Of a stretch of DNA of 64,000 nt, positions 24,314-34,262 are shown piece by piece. Source of the DNA: JAUNSR01 sp036655355 (lineage in GTDB: Bacteria; Bacteroidota; Bacteroidia; Bacteroidales; JAUNSR01). The stretch's first letter is position 1. Each line of letters opens with the position of its first letter. The notes under the pieces are model-generated. The model saw only the letters and a list, made by a program, of their open reading frames with translations, made no database searches and was not told the DNA's origin. Where the stretch lies: contig JAVVQG010000015.1 of NCBI GenBank assembly GCA_036655355.1, positions 44,539 through 108,538 on the forward strand, given 5' to 3'. Position numbers and translations under genes: made by a program.

Positions 24314-25576
24314 ATGCTTTACTATTTATTTAATTATCTCGATAAAACAATCGATCTGCCGGGCGCCGGCTTATTCAGCTTCGTGACATTCCGCTCCGGA
24401 ATGGCATTCATCATCGCATTGCTTTTTTCAACGATCGCAGGTAAGAAAATCATTCAGAAATTACAATACAAACAAATCGGCGAGACCATTCGCGACCTCG
24501 GTCTGGAAGGACAGATGAGCAAGAAGGGGACGCCCACGATGGGAGGCGTTATCATTATTCTTTCCATCCTGATTCCGTGTCTGTTGATTTCCAAATTGGG
24601 AAACATTTATATGATTCTGATGCTCATCACGACCGTGTGGTTGGGTGCCATCGGTTTTTTGGATGACTACATCAAGGTGTTCCGCAAGAACAAAGAGGGA
24701 CTGAGCGGACGCTTCAAGATCGTAGGACAAGTGGGACTGGGTCTGATCGTGGGACTCACGCTGTACCTGAGTCCGAACGTTGTAATCCGTCAGAACCAGG
24801 AGGTTTATAAGAAAGGGAATGTGGAAGCTGTGAATTATACGGCAGAAAACATCAAGTCCACGCAGACAACGATCCCTTTCCTGAAAAACAACAATTTCGA
24901 TTATGCCCAATTAGTGAGTTTCATGGGCGATAAGGCGCAAGACTACGGCTGGGTGATCTTCATCCTCGTAACCATCTTTATCGTTACCGCCGTATCCAAC
25001 GGAGCGAACCTGACAGACGGACTTGACGGTCTGGCCACGGGTAGTTCGGCGATTATCGGTACGACATTGGGAATCCTGGCCTACGTATCGAGTCACGTCG
25101 AATACGCTTCCTACCTCAACATCATGTACATTCCCGGCTGTGAGGAAATGGTGGTGTTCGCAAGTGCCTTTATCGGCGCTACCATCGGATTCCTTTGGTA
25201 CAACGCCTATCCCGCTCAGGTATTCATGGGCGATACGGGCAGTCTGACGCTGGGTGGTATCATCGGTGTTTTTGCCATCGCAATTCACAAAGAGCTTCTT
25301 TTACCGATTCTGTGCGGGGTCTTCCTGGTAGAAAGCTTATCGGTAATGATTCAGGTAGCTTATTTCAAATATACAAAGAAAAAATGCGGCGAAGGGAAAC
25401 GTGTTTTCCGCATGGCTCCGCTACATCATCATTTCCAGAAATCGGGCACAGCCGGCATCCAGTCGTTGTTCAACAAACCGCTGTACGCCATTCCCGAATC
25501 GAAAATCGTTACCCGTTTCTGGATCATCGGCATTTTATTGGCCGTGATGACGATTGTGACTTTAAAAATCAGATAA
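24314..25576 (+). CDS. mraY: Phospho-MurNAc-pentapeptide transferase (lipid I synthase)
   Basis: 420 aa, ten membrane helices expected. It has KKGTPTMGG, the aspartate motif FLDDYIKV, NLTDGLDGLA, FMGDTGSL and the histidine loop APLHHHFQ, all diagnostic for MraY. The segment between about 155 and 205 (NQEVYKKGNVEAVNY ... TTIPFLKN) is the long Bacteroidota-type insert that makes these enzymes longer than the 360-aa E. coli form. It transfers phospho-MurNAc-pentapeptide to undecaprenyl phosphate. Confidence 0.98.
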   Translation: MLYYLFNYLDKTIDLPGAGLFSFVTFRSGMAFIIALLFSTIAGKKIIQKLQYKQIGETIRDLGLEGQMSKKGTPTMGGVIIILSILIPCLLISKLGNIYMILMLITTVWLGAIGFLDDYIKVFRKNKEGLSGRFKIVGQVGLGLIVGLTLYLSPNVVIRQNQEVYKKGNVEAVNYTAENIKSTQTTIPFLKNNNFDYAQLVSFMGDKAQDYGWVIFILVTIFIVTAVSNGANLTDGLDGLATGSSAIIGTTLGILAYVSSHVEYASYLNIMYIPGCEEMVVFASAFIGATIGFLWYNAYPAQVFMGDTGSLTLGGIIGVFAIAIHKELLLPILCGVFLVESLSVMIQVAYFKYTKKKCGEGKRVFRMAPLHHHFQKSGTAGIQSLFNKPLYAIPESKIVTRFWIIGILLAVMTIVTLKIR

Positions 25577-25599
25577 CCATTTAGCATTAAGAAAGCACT

Positions 25600-26940
25600 A
25601 TGGAAAATAAGAAAAGAATTGTCGTTTTAGGAGGAGGAGAAAGTGGCACGGGTGCCGCTGTCCTGGCTAAGGTGAAAGGATTCGACGTATTCCTTTCCGA
25701 TCGCTCACCGATTAAAGATAATTACAAGGAGCTGCTCGATAAATACGATATCCCTTGGGAAGAGGGCAATCATACTGCTGAATTAATTCTTAATGCGGAC
25801 GAATTGATCAAAAGTCCCGGTATCCCGGAAACCGCTCCGATCATGATCGAAGTGATTAAGAAACGGATCCCGGTGATCTCTGAGATCGAATTCGCAGGCA
25901 GATATACCGATGCGAAGATGGTGTGCATCACCGGAAGCAACGGAAAAACCACTACGACGCTGCTCACTTATCACATTCTGAAAAGCAGCGGATTGAATGT
26001 CGGACTGGCCGGAAACGTTGGCAAGAGTCTGGCGCTCCAGGTTGCTACGGACCATTACGATTACTATGTAATTGAACTCAGCAGCTTCCAGTTGGACAAC
26101 ATGTACGATTTCAAGGCCAATATCGCCGTGATTCTGAACATCACGCCCGACCACCTCGACCGCTACGATTATAAGATGCAGAATTATGTGAATTCGAAGT
26201 TCCGCATCACACAAAATCAGACGGAGAACGATGCGTTCATCTATTGGAATGACGATCCGATTATCCGAAAAGAGATCATCGAGAATCCGCCGAAAGCGAA
26301 GACCTATCCTTTTGCGGAGCAAGGTGACGGATTATCCGCTTTTACCGAAAACCACAAAATGGTGGTGAATGCGTTGAATCATCATTTTGAGATCGGCATC
26401 AGCGAATTATCGCTCGAGGGGAAACACAACCTGCTCAATTCAATGGCAGCTACCATCTCGGCGAATCTACTCGATATTAAAAAAGAGGAGATTCGTGCCG
26501 CATTGTGCGACTTCGAAGGAGTTGAACATCGTCTGGAGCGAGTGAAAAACCTCAACGGCATACAATATATCAACGACTCGAAAGCAACGAACGTAAACTC
26601 TTGCTGGTATGCGCTGCAAAGCATGCGTACTCCGGTTGTACTTATCCTAGGCGGAAAAGACAAAGGAAACGACTATTCTGAAATAGCGCAACTGGTTAAA
26701 GAGAAAGCGAAGGCACTCATCTTCATGGGTGTCGACAACTCGAAACTTCATCAGTTCTTTGACCCGATGGACAAAATCACCCGTGACGCCTCTTCCATGG
26801 AAGAAGCGGTGAGACAGGCGCATGAACTGGCCGAAAGCGGCGATACCGTTTTGCTTTCGCCTTGCTGTGCCAGCTTCGACCTTTTTAAAAGTTACGAAGA
26901 TCGGGGAACCCAATTCAAAGAATGTGTGCTGAAACTGTAA
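25600..26940 (+). CDS. murD: UDP-N-acetylmuramoyl-alanine D-glutamate ligase
   Basis: 446 aa. Rossmann-like start VVLGGGESGTGAAVLA, ATP loop GSNGKTT at 112-118, central LNITPDHLDRY, INDSKATN, and ILGGKDKGNDYS near the C-terminus. It adds D-Glu to UDP-MurNAc-L-Ala. It lies 23 bp after mraY and 15 bp before ftsW. Confidence 0.98.
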   Translation: MENKKRIVVLGGGESGTGAAVLAKVKGFDVFLSDRSPIKDNYKELLDKYDIPWEEGNHTAELILNADELIKSPGIPETAPIMIEVIKKRIPVISEIEFAGRYTDAKMVCITGSNGKTTTTLLTYHILKSSGLNVGLAGNVGKSLALQVATDHYDYYVIELSSFQLDNMYDFKANIAVILNITPDHLDRYDYKMQNYVNSKFRITQNQTENDAFIYWNDDPIIRKEIIENPPKAKTYPFAEQGDGLSAFTENHKMVVNALNHHFEIGISELSLEGKHNLLNSMAATISANLLDIKKEEIRAALCDFEGVEHRLERVKNLNGIQYINDSKATNVNSCWYALQSMRTPVVLILGGKDKGNDYSEIAQLVKEKAKALIFMGVDNSKLHQFFDPMDKITRDASSMEEAVRQAHELAESGDTVLLSPCCASFDLFKSYEDRGTQFKECVLKL

Positions 26941-26955
26941 AACAACCTCATCGTT

Positions 26956-28245
26956 ATGGATTTTGTAAAGACCCTATTTAAGGGAGATAAATATATCTGG
27001 GGAATCTATCTGGTGCTGGCGATCATCTCGGTCATTGAGATCTTTAGTGCGACCAGTACGCTGGCTTACCGTGCCTCTGAGCATTTCATGCCGGCCTTCA
27101 CCCATACCACCTATCTGATCATCGGAACATTGGCCGTATTGGTGATGCATAACTGGCCCCCTCATTATTTTAAAGGAATCGGCTACCTGATGTATCCCGC
27201 CTCTATCTTCTTGTTGGTAGCGGTGAAGTTCACTCCCGGAGTGAATAATGCCCAGCGTTGGATTTTCGGTCTTCAGCCCTCCGAGCTTGCAAAATTCTCA
27301 TTGATCATCGTGGTTTGCCACCTGTTGGCGAAAGGTCAGACACAAGAGGGAATCTCCCGATTCGCTTTTCGTGCGATTCTGATCGCAGCCGGCATCGCTT
27401 GCACCCTGATCGTTTCGGAAAACTTTTCCACCGCTTTCCTGCTGGGTACCATCACCTTCTTTCTGATGTTCATCGCACGGGTTCAGTGGAAACGAATGCT
27501 CGCCATACTGGGCAGTGTCGTTGTGCTGGGTGGTCTGTTCCTGGCGGTACTTACCATGACGCCGAAGAATTACCTTCCGGGACGTATGGCAACATGGAAA
27601 GGACGTATCGAACGGAAAGCCGACGATTCACGTCCGCTGGTGGAACAACGCATCGACGATAAGAACCTCCAGGTGCAGTTCGGCCGTATGGCCGTAGCGA
27701 ACGGAGGACTGATCGGACGATTCCCCGGAAACAGTGAGATCCGCGACTTCCTTCCGCAGGCGTACTCCGACTACATCTACTCCATCATCATCGAGGAGAT
27801 GGGATTTCTAATGGGCGGAGTGGGTGTGCTGATCCTTTACTTCATGCTTTTGGTTCGTGCCGGAATTATCTTCAGGCGATGCAAGAACCCCTTCCTCGGA
27901 TTTCTCCTTCTGGGAGCCACGATGATGGTGGTCTTTCAAGCTTTTATCAATATGGCGGTGGGTGTGGATCTGATTCCCGTAACGGGACAGCCGTTGCCGC
28001 TGATCAGTCGCGGAGGAACCTCTATGTTCCTGACCTGCGGCTATTTCGGAGTTATCCTGGGTATCAGCCGAAGTGTGGGAATGGGCGAGGAAGATTACGA
28101 TGAAAATCGTTTGATCGGCGAAACCACCCAAACGGATGAAGCGGAAACCGAACAGGCACTTATCGCCGAATCGGAAGAAGAGGAGGTGATTCCACAAGAA
28201 CGCATCTATTCTTATAGCGAAGAGCCGTATGAAACAAACGCTTAA
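26956..28245 (+). CDS. ftsW: Septal peptidoglycan glycosyltransferase FtsW (SEDS family)
   Basis: 429 aa, about ten membrane helices. SEDS motifs: QPSELAKFSLI, the loop with LVEQRIDDKNLQVQFG, FPGNSEIRDFLPQAYSDYIYSII (catalytic Asp region), and PVTGQPLPLISRGGTSM. The C-terminal about 60 residues are acidic, cytoplasmic and unconserved. It polymerises lipid II at the septum with FtsI. RodA is the paralogue, but the position between murD and murG identifies FtsW. Confidence 0.95.
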   Translation: MDFVKTLFKGDKYIWGIYLVLAIISVIEIFSATSTLAYRASEHFMPAFTHTTYLIIGTLAVLVMHNWPPHYFKGIGYLMYPASIFLLVAVKFTPGVNNAQRWIFGLQPSELAKFSLIIVVCHLLAKGQTQEGISRFAFRAILIAAGIACTLIVSENFSTAFLLGTITFFLMFIARVQWKRMLAILGSVVVLGGLFLAVLTMTPKNYLPGRMATWKGRIERKADDSRPLVEQRIDDKNLQVQFGRMAVANGGLIGRFPGNSEIRDFLPQAYSDYIYSIIIEEMGFLMGGVGVLILYFMLLVRAGIIFRRCKNPFLGFLLLGATMMVVFQAFINMAVGVDLIPVTGQPLPLISRGGTSMFLTCGYFGVILGISRSVGMGEEDYDENRLIGETTQTDEAETEQALIAESEEEEVIPQERIYSYSEEPYETNA

Positions 28246-28292
28246 GAAGCCCTGATATTAAATTTGGTGTTTAAAATAGATTATTATAAAAG

Positions 28293-29399
28293 ATGAAATT
28301 CAGAGTAATCATCAGCGGGGGCGGAACCGGAGGACATATTTTCCCGGCTATCGCCATCGCGAATGCTATTAAGGCACAGTTTCCACAAACGGAATTCCTA
28401 TTTGTGGGAGCCAAAGGACGCATGGAGATGGAAAAAGTTCCTGCAGCCGGTTATAAGATCGTGGGACTTCCCGTCCGCGGTTTCGATCGTAAGAACTTAT
28501 TCAAAAACATATCCGTATTAAAAGATCTGGCCAAGTCACTTCTACTGGCACGCAAAACCATTCGCGACTTTAAACCGGACGTGGTGGTGGGCGTTGGCGG
28601 GTATGCCAGCGGACCGACGCTGAGAATGGCCAACCTGATGGGAATTCCCACCGTTATCCAGGAACAGAATTCATATGCCGGGGTAACCAACAAACTTTTG
28701 GCTGCCAAAGCCGAGGCAATCTGTGTGGCATACGAAGGGATGGAGCGCTTCTTCCCGAAAGAGAAAATTGTTCTGACAGGCAATCCGGTTCGCCGGGATT
28801 TACTCACACCGAAAGGCAGTAAAGAGGATGCCCTCCGCTTTTTCGGTCTGGACCCTGCGAAAAAGACCATCCTCGTAATCGGAGGAAGTCTCGGCGCCCG
28901 TACCATCAACCAAAGCATCAGCAAAGGCATTCCGCTGATCGAGAAGAAAGGTGTTCAGGTGATCTGGCAAACCGGAAAAAACTTCGAGACACAAGCGAAG
29001 CAAGAGGTACAAACGGCGAATGCGCAACATATTCACCCCACGACATTCATCTCTCGCATGGATCTGGCTTACCTTGCCGCCGACGTGGTTATCTCGAGAG
29101 CAGGGGCTAGTTCGATTTCCGAACTCTGCCTGTTGGAGAAGCCCGTGGTGCTGGTTCCTTCGCCCAATGTAGCTGAAGACCATCAGACGAAAAATGCGCA
29201 AGCCCTCTCCAACCGGGAAGCGGCGATCTTCGTAAGCGATGCGAATGCGCAGGCAACACTTGTCGATACCGCATTGCGTCTGATCGAAAACAATAACAAG
29301 TTGGATACACTTCGGAACAACATTTCGAAATTGGCACTCCACAACGCTGCCGAAAAAATCGCGCAGATTGTTATTGAAATCGCACAAAAGAGAAAGTAA
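28293..29399 (+). CDS. murG: Lipid II synthase (GlcNAc transferase)
   Basis: 368 aa, GT28 family. N-terminal SGGGTGGHIFPA, then VGVGGYASGPTLRMA, EQNSYAGVTNKLLA, TGNPVR, and VIGGSLGARTIN; the C-terminal half has SRAGASSISEL and VPSPNVAEDHQTKNA. It adds GlcNAc to lipid I on the inner leaflet. The gene ends 28 bp before the murC start. Confidence 0.98.
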   Translation: MKFRVIISGGGTGGHIFPAIAIANAIKAQFPQTEFLFVGAKGRMEMEKVPAAGYKIVGLPVRGFDRKNLFKNISVLKDLAKSLLLARKTIRDFKPDVVVGVGGYASGPTLRMANLMGIPTVIQEQNSYAGVTNKLLAAKAEAICVAYEGMERFFPKEKIVLTGNPVRRDLLTPKGSKEDALRFFGLDPAKKTILVIGGSLGARTINQSISKGIPLIEKKGVQVIWQTGKNFETQAKQEVQTANAQHIHPTTFISRMDLAYLAADVVISRAGASSISELCLLEKPVVLVPSPNVAEDHQTKNAQALSNREAAIFVSDANAQATLVDTALRLIENNNKLDTLRNNISKLALHNAAEKIAQIVIEIAQKRK

Positions 29400-29427
29400 T
29401 ATCATTGTCACGCCAAACAACGAAATC

Positions 29428-30795
29428 ATGACAGATTTTAAATCAATATATTTTGTCGGTGCCGGCGGCATCGGCATGAGCGCCTTAGTTCGCTATTATC
29501 TCGCGAAAGGAATCCCCGTTGGCGGATATGACCGCACCCCCTCCGATTTGACGGAAGAGTTGCGCAAAGAGGGAGCCGATATCCATTATGAGGATGACAT
29601 GGCACTCGTATCGCACCTATTTCGTAATCCGCAGGATACGCTGATCGTACGTACTCCCGCCGTTCCCGAAAATCATTCGGAACTGAGTTATTTCCGCGAC
29701 CACGGCTTCAACATTGTAAAGCGGGCCGAGCTCTTAGGCATCATCACCCGTTCAGACCGAGGCATCTGCATCGCAGGAACACACGGAAAAACAACCACGT
29801 CGAGTATGACGGCTCACCTGTTGAAACAATCGCATGTGGATTGCAATGCGTTTCTGGGGGGTATCGTGAAGAACTATGACAGCAACCTGATGATCTCCGA
29901 AAAGAGTGACCTGACGGTGATTGAAGCGGACGAATACGACCGCTCTTTTCATCACCTGCGTCCCTACATGGCGGTAATCACATCGTCTGATGCCGATCAC
30001 CTCGACATCTACGGTACCGAAGCGGCTTACCTGGAAAGTTTCCGACACTTCACAACCCTGATTCGTCCGGACGGCGTACTGATCATCCGCAAGGGAATCA
30101 AGGCGCAACCCGATTTACAGCCCGGTGTGAAGTTGTATACCTATTCGGCCGAAGAGGGAGGCGATTTCCATGCAGAGAACATCCGCATCGGGAAGGGTAC
30201 GATTGTGTTTGACTTTATCACTCCTCAGGGGCGTATCGCCGATATCGAACTGGGCGTGCCGGTAAAGATAAACATTGAGAACGGTGTGGCGGCGATGGCC
30301 TTGGCATGGCTCAACGGTGTGACCGAAGAGGAACTTCGCGCAGGCATGAAATCGTTCGGAGGTGCGAAACGTCGCTTTGATTTTCACCTCAAAACAGACA
30401 AGTGTGTCTTCTTGGACGACTATGCCCATCACCCCGATGAACTTCGGGCCAGCATCTCCTCTATCAAGGCTTTATATCCCGATAAAACAGTCAGTGTGAT
30501 CTTTCAGCCCCATCTTTACTCCAGAACACGCGATTTTGCGAAGGAGTTCGGCGAGGCTCTTTCATTGGCCGACGATGTCATTTTGCTTGATATCTATCCG
30601 GCAAGAGAACTTCCGATTGCAGGAGTCTCTTCAAAAATGATTTTTGACAACATTTCCATTAAAAATAAAACGCTTTGTAGCAAGGATTTTTTGCTTGAAT
30701 TAATAAAACAGCGTAACTTTGAAGTATTATTAATGCTTGGTGCCGGAGATATTGACCGCTTCATTCCTCCTGTGAAAGAAATCCTATCAAAATGA
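29428..30795 (+). CDS. murC: UDP-N-acetylmuramate L-alanine ligase
   Basis: ATG at 29428 (MTDFKSIYFVGAGGIGMSA) fits the family start; the frame from 29368 would run into murG. The protein is 455 aa. Motifs: VGAGGIGMS, ATP loop GTHGKTT at 117-123, EADEYDRSF, LDDYAHHPDELRAS and QPHLYSRTRDF. It adds the first L-Ala to UDP-MurNAc. It overlaps ftsQ by ATGA. No ddl gene lies between murC and ftsQ, unlike in proteobacteria. Confidence 0.97.
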   Translation: MTDFKSIYFVGAGGIGMSALVRYYLAKGIPVGGYDRTPSDLTEELRKEGADIHYEDDMALVSHLFRNPQDTLIVRTPAVPENHSELSYFRDHGFNIVKRAELLGIITRSDRGICIAGTHGKTTTSSMTAHLLKQSHVDCNAFLGGIVKNYDSNLMISEKSDLTVIEADEYDRSFHHLRPYMAVITSSDADHLDIYGTEAAYLESFRHFTTLIRPDGVLIIRKGIKAQPDLQPGVKLYTYSAEEGGDFHAENIRIGKGTIVFDFITPQGRIADIELGVPVKINIENGVAAMALAWLNGVTEEELRAGMKSFGGAKRRFDFHLKTDKCVFLDDYAHHPDELRASISSIKALYPDKTVSVIFQPHLYSRTRDFAKEFGEALSLADDVILLDIYPARELPIAGVSSKMIFDNISIKNKTLCSKDFLLELIKQRNFEVLLMLGAGDIDRFIPPVKEILSK

Positions 30796-31520
30796 TAAGA
30801 AAAATCATCCGAACATTACTGTTAAGTATCATTCCAATTTATTTACTGATCTCATTCACCCTGTTCGCTGATAAAAGCGACGGCGAGATTTGTAAAGAAG
30901 TTCGAATCACCATTCAGGACAGTGCCTCGATGCCCTTTCTGAAGGTGAAGGACGTGGAAGCAGTGTTGCGCCGAAACAAGATCGCCCCGAAAGGGAAAGA
31001 GATGTGGAAGATAGACACCTACGATATCAGTAGCAGGTTGGAGGAGAATCAGATCATTCGAGAGGCTATCTGCTATAAAACTCCCGAAGGCACTTTACGC
31101 ATCGATATCTATCAACGTAACCCGATCCTTCGCGTGATGGGCATAAACGGTAATTATTACATCGACGACCAAGGGCTCACAATGCCCGTATCGTATAACT
31201 TTACCGCTCATCTGCCGGTGGCTACCGGGTATGTTTCTAAAGAACTGGCTTCGGGCGAACTTTTTCGTTTCGGTTTATTCCTGGAAGAGAATCCATTCTG
31301 GAAAAATCAAATCGAACAGATCGATGTTCTTTCCGGAGGCGAAGTCCGTCTTATACCCAAGGTGGGAGATCACATCATCCTCCTTGGCGATTTCTCTAAT
31401 TTCGAAAAGAAACTGGATAACCTGATGACCTTCTACAAAAAAGGTCTGAATAAAAAGGGATGGAACGCCTATAAGACGATCAACCTCAAGTATGACAATC
31501 AGGTTATCTGCAGCAAATGA
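30792..31520 (+). CDS. ftsQ: Cell-division protein FtsQ
   Basis: 242 aa, bitopic. A membrane helix at about 5-27 is followed by a POTRA-like domain (VRITIQDSASMPFLKVKDVEAVLRR) and a beta domain with IDIYQRNPILRVMGING and YYIDDQGLTMP. It links FtsL/FtsB-like subunits to early divisome proteins in the periplasm. The start overlaps the murC stop by 4 bp, and ftsA follows after 32 bp. Confidence 0.92.
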   Translation: MIRKIIRTLLLSIIPIYLLISFTLFADKSDGEICKEVRITIQDSASMPFLKVKDVEAVLRRNKIAPKGKEMWKIDTYDISSRLEENQIIREAICYKTPEGTLRIDIYQRNPILRVMGINGNYYIDDQGLTMPVSYNFTAHLPVATGYVSKELASGELFRFGLFLEENPFWKNQIEQIDVLSGGEVRLIPKVGDHIILLGDFSNFEKKLDNLMTFYKKGLNKKGWNAYKTINLKYDNQVICSK

Positions 31521-31552
31521 TATACAAACGACATTAAAACCCCGAAAGGACA

Positions 31553-32875
31553 ATGGAACTAAATGATTTCATCGTAGCTATTGACCTTGGAACATCGAAA
31601 ATAGCAGGTGTCATAGCATCTAAGGATGTAACAGGCTCCATCACCATACATGCCATTGAAAAGGAAGATTCGGAGGGATGTATCAAAAGAGGATGTATCC
31701 AAAACGTTGATGAGGCTGCATCAAAGGTGAAAAAGCTGATTGCTAATCTTGAGAACAAGGCCAAAACTAAAATTGGCAGGTTATATATCGGTCTGGGTGG
31801 ACAATCTGTTCAGTCGGTCGACCATAAGGTATCACGTCAACTCAATGAGGAGATACCGATCACGGACGAAATCATTAATTCCCTAAAAGAGGTGAGCATG
31901 GACTTGCCGATTCCGGGAAAAGAAATCCTTGAGATTGTTCCTTCCGAATATCTTGTGGATGGTAAAAAAGTGGTTCAACCCGTTGGCGTATACGGTTCGG
32001 AAATTGAGGCCAACCACAAACTGATTGTGGGAAAACAGGCCATCATGAAGAACCTCAAACGCATGGAAGAGAAACTTCCCGTTGAAGTGGCAGGCTATTT
32101 ATTAACGCCTCTTGCTTCGGCCAGTGTGCTTTCAGAACCGGAAAAAAGTCTGGGATGCGCTTTGGTCGATTTCGGAGCCGCTACCACTACGGTATCCGTC
32201 TACAAAGAGGGGTTACTGAGACATTTGGCTGTTCTTCCGCTTGGCGGACAAACCATCACCAAAGACATCTCTACACTTCAGTTGCTTGAAAATGCGGCAG
32301 AAAAATTGAAGATTTCGTATGGAAATGCCAGTCCCGACGTAGATGACTCAGACAATAAAGTGCTGAAACAACAAAGCAACGGCGGAATCGATTCACCGGA
32401 AATTCAATTGCGGACACTTCATCAGGTAATCCTTTGCAGAAGCGAAGAGATTGTGGAGAATGTACTCAACCAATTGAAAATATCCGGATATGAGAAGCAG
32501 ATCCCGGCGGGCTATATCCTCACCGGAGGAGCCTCGAACATGAAAGGCCTTACCGCGTTGTTCCGTAAGAAAACAGACGTGGAGGTAAAACAGGGATTCT
32601 TCATGCGTCAGGTTTTCTCGAAGAGTTATACCGAAGTCAGCAAAGACGCGAAATATTCAGCGTTGCTGGGCTTAGCGGCGAAAGGATCTGTCAACTGTTT
32701 CAAAGAGGAACCGAAAGTGGAGATTCCTGTTGAGCCGGAACCGGTTCCTGTTGAAATCCAGCCCGAAACACCTCAGAGAGGTGTGGAAGCTACCAAAGAT
32801 GCCGGAAATAAAATCATCGATTTCTTTGGCAAGTTTTTTAAAGAAGACAACAACTACCCTGATCTCAGCGATTAA
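31553..32875 (+). CDS. ftsA: Cell-division actin homologue FtsA
   Basis: 440 aa. Actin-fold phosphate loop AIDLGTSKIAGVIA near the start, a 1C-type subdomain region (about 90-170), second phosphate motif VDFGAATTTVSVY, and adenosine motif ILTGGASNMKG. A Pro/Glu-rich linker (about 385-408) leads to an amphipathic C-terminal helix KIIDFFGKFFKE that should be the membrane-targeting sequence. It tethers FtsZ to the membrane. It is 12 bp upstream of ftsZ. Confidence 0.97.
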   Translation: MELNDFIVAIDLGTSKIAGVIASKDVTGSITIHAIEKEDSEGCIKRGCIQNVDEAASKVKKLIANLENKAKTKIGRLYIGLGGQSVQSVDHKVSRQLNEEIPITDEIINSLKEVSMDLPIPGKEILEIVPSEYLVDGKKVVQPVGVYGSEIEANHKLIVGKQAIMKNLKRMEEKLPVEVAGYLLTPLASASVLSEPEKSLGCALVDFGAATTTVSVYKEGLLRHLAVLPLGGQTITKDISTLQLLENAAEKLKISYGNASPDVDDSDNKVLKQQSNGGIDSPEIQLRTLHQVILCRSEEIVENVLNQLKISGYEKQIPAGYILTGGASNMKGLTALFRKKTDVEVKQGFFMRQVFSKSYTEVSKDAKYSALLGLAAKGSVNCFKEEPKVEIPVEPEPVPVEIQPETPQRGVEATKDAGNKIIDFFGKFFKEDNNYPDLSD

Positions 32876-32887
32876 CTCATTTAAGAC

Positions 32888-34234
32888 ATGGACGAAAATC
32901 AGTTTAACACAATCGAAACGGAAGAACTCGATCTACTGGATTTTGCATATTCAACATCCAACCCTTCCATCATTAAAGTGATCGGTGTAGGCGGAGGTGG
33001 CGGTAATGCCGTTAACCACATGTTCACAGAAGGGATTCATGACGTTTCCTTTGTTCTGTGCAACACGGACAACCAGGCTTTGAAAAAATCGGGGATTCCC
33101 CGCAAAATACAACTCGGACGCAAACTCACCCAGGGATTGGGCGCAGGAAACCGTCCCGCAATCGCCCGTCAAGCTGCGGAAGAAAGTATCGACGAGATTC
33201 ACCAAATGCTCGACGACGGCACCAAAATGGTGTTTATCACAGCCGGGATGGGTGGTGGTACCGGTACCGGTGCCGCTCCTGTAATTGCGCGTGAGGCGAA
33301 GGATATGGACATCCTGACCGTAGGTATCGTTACGGTTCCGTTCCTTTTCGAAGGACAGAAGAAAATCAACCAGGCCCTCGACGGTGTGGAAGAGATGAGC
33401 AAACATGTAGACGCTTTACTTGTTATTAATAATGAACGTCTGTGTAGCATCTATCCCGATTTGACTTTCTTCAATGCCTTTGCCAAAGCGGATGATACAT
33501 TGACGACGGCAGCGAAAAGTATCGCGGAGATTATCACCGTTCAGGGGCACATCAACCTCGACTTCGCCGATGTTAAAACAATCCTGAAGGATGGCGGCGT
33601 AGCAATCATGAGTAGCGGATACGGTAACGGCCCGCAACGTGTGACCAAGGCGATCGAAGACGCTCTGAACTCTCCGTTGCTCAACAACAACGATGTGTTC
33701 GGCGCTCAGAAAGTATTGTTCAACCTTTACTTCGATGAGTCTGCTCCGGTAACAATGGAAGAGATCCGCGAAATTGACGAATTTATGATCAAGTTCGACA
33801 ACGAGGTGGAAGTGATCTGGGGTGCGGCACTGGACAACGCTTTGGGCGAAAGTGTCAAGATGACCCTGCTTGCCACCGGATTCGGAATTTCCGATCTTCC
33901 GGGTATGCCTGCGAATATTCCTCCGAAAGGATTACAACAGAAAGTGCCTGATACGAAACCCATCCCGATGACGGATGAGGATTCTAAACTCGAACGGTTG
34001 AAACAGACCTACGGAAAAGATGCTGTGCACGGCCTGAAGAGTAACCAAGCCCGCGCTTCTTACTACATCCTGAATATGGATGAGTTGGATGACGATCAGC
34101 TGATAGAGAAGATTGAACAGAATCCGGCCTATAACCGCGATAAGAACTTTGTTCGGAATCTTCAGACGCAGCAGAAACACACACAGAACGATGACCCCCA
34201 GACTCCGGGATCGGGATCATCCATACAGTTTTAA
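32888..34234 (+). CDS. ftsZ: Cell-division tubulin homologue FtsZ
   Basis: 448 aa. GTP-binding VIGVGGGGGNAVNHM, tubulin signature GGGTGTGAAP at 122-131, and synergy-loop NxDFAD (INLDFADVKT). A linker of about 75 residues leads to EKIEQNPAYNRD (PAY at about 413-415), which looks like the Bacteroidota version of the C-terminal peptide that binds FtsA. A further 30-residue polar tail follows. The Z-ring protein ends the divisome part of the operon; yqeY is 28 bp downstream. Confidence 0.98.
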   Translation: MDENQFNTIETEELDLLDFAYSTSNPSIIKVIGVGGGGGNAVNHMFTEGIHDVSFVLCNTDNQALKKSGIPRKIQLGRKLTQGLGAGNRPAIARQAAEESIDEIHQMLDDGTKMVFITAGMGGGTGTGAAPVIAREAKDMDILTVGIVTVPFLFEGQKKINQALDGVEEMSKHVDALLVINNERLCSIYPDLTFFNAFAKADDTLTTAAKSIAEIITVQGHINLDFADVKTILKDGGVAIMSSGYGNGPQRVTKAIEDALNSPLLNNNDVFGAQKVLFNLYFDESAPVTMEEIREIDEFMIKFDNEVEVIWGAALDNALGESVKMTLLATGFGISDLPGMPANIPPKGLQQKVPDTKPIPMTDEDSKLERLKQTYGKDAVHGLKSNQARASYYILNMDELDDDQLIEKIEQNPAYNRDKNFVRNLQTQQKHTQNDDPQTPGSGSSIQF

Positions 34235-34262
34235 TCAGAGATAAAACATAAAAAATACGATT

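Noticed and set aside
29368..29427. 20-residue N-terminal extension of MurC
   Set aside because: It lies in the murG coding end and the family begins at MTDFKSIYFVGAGGIG.
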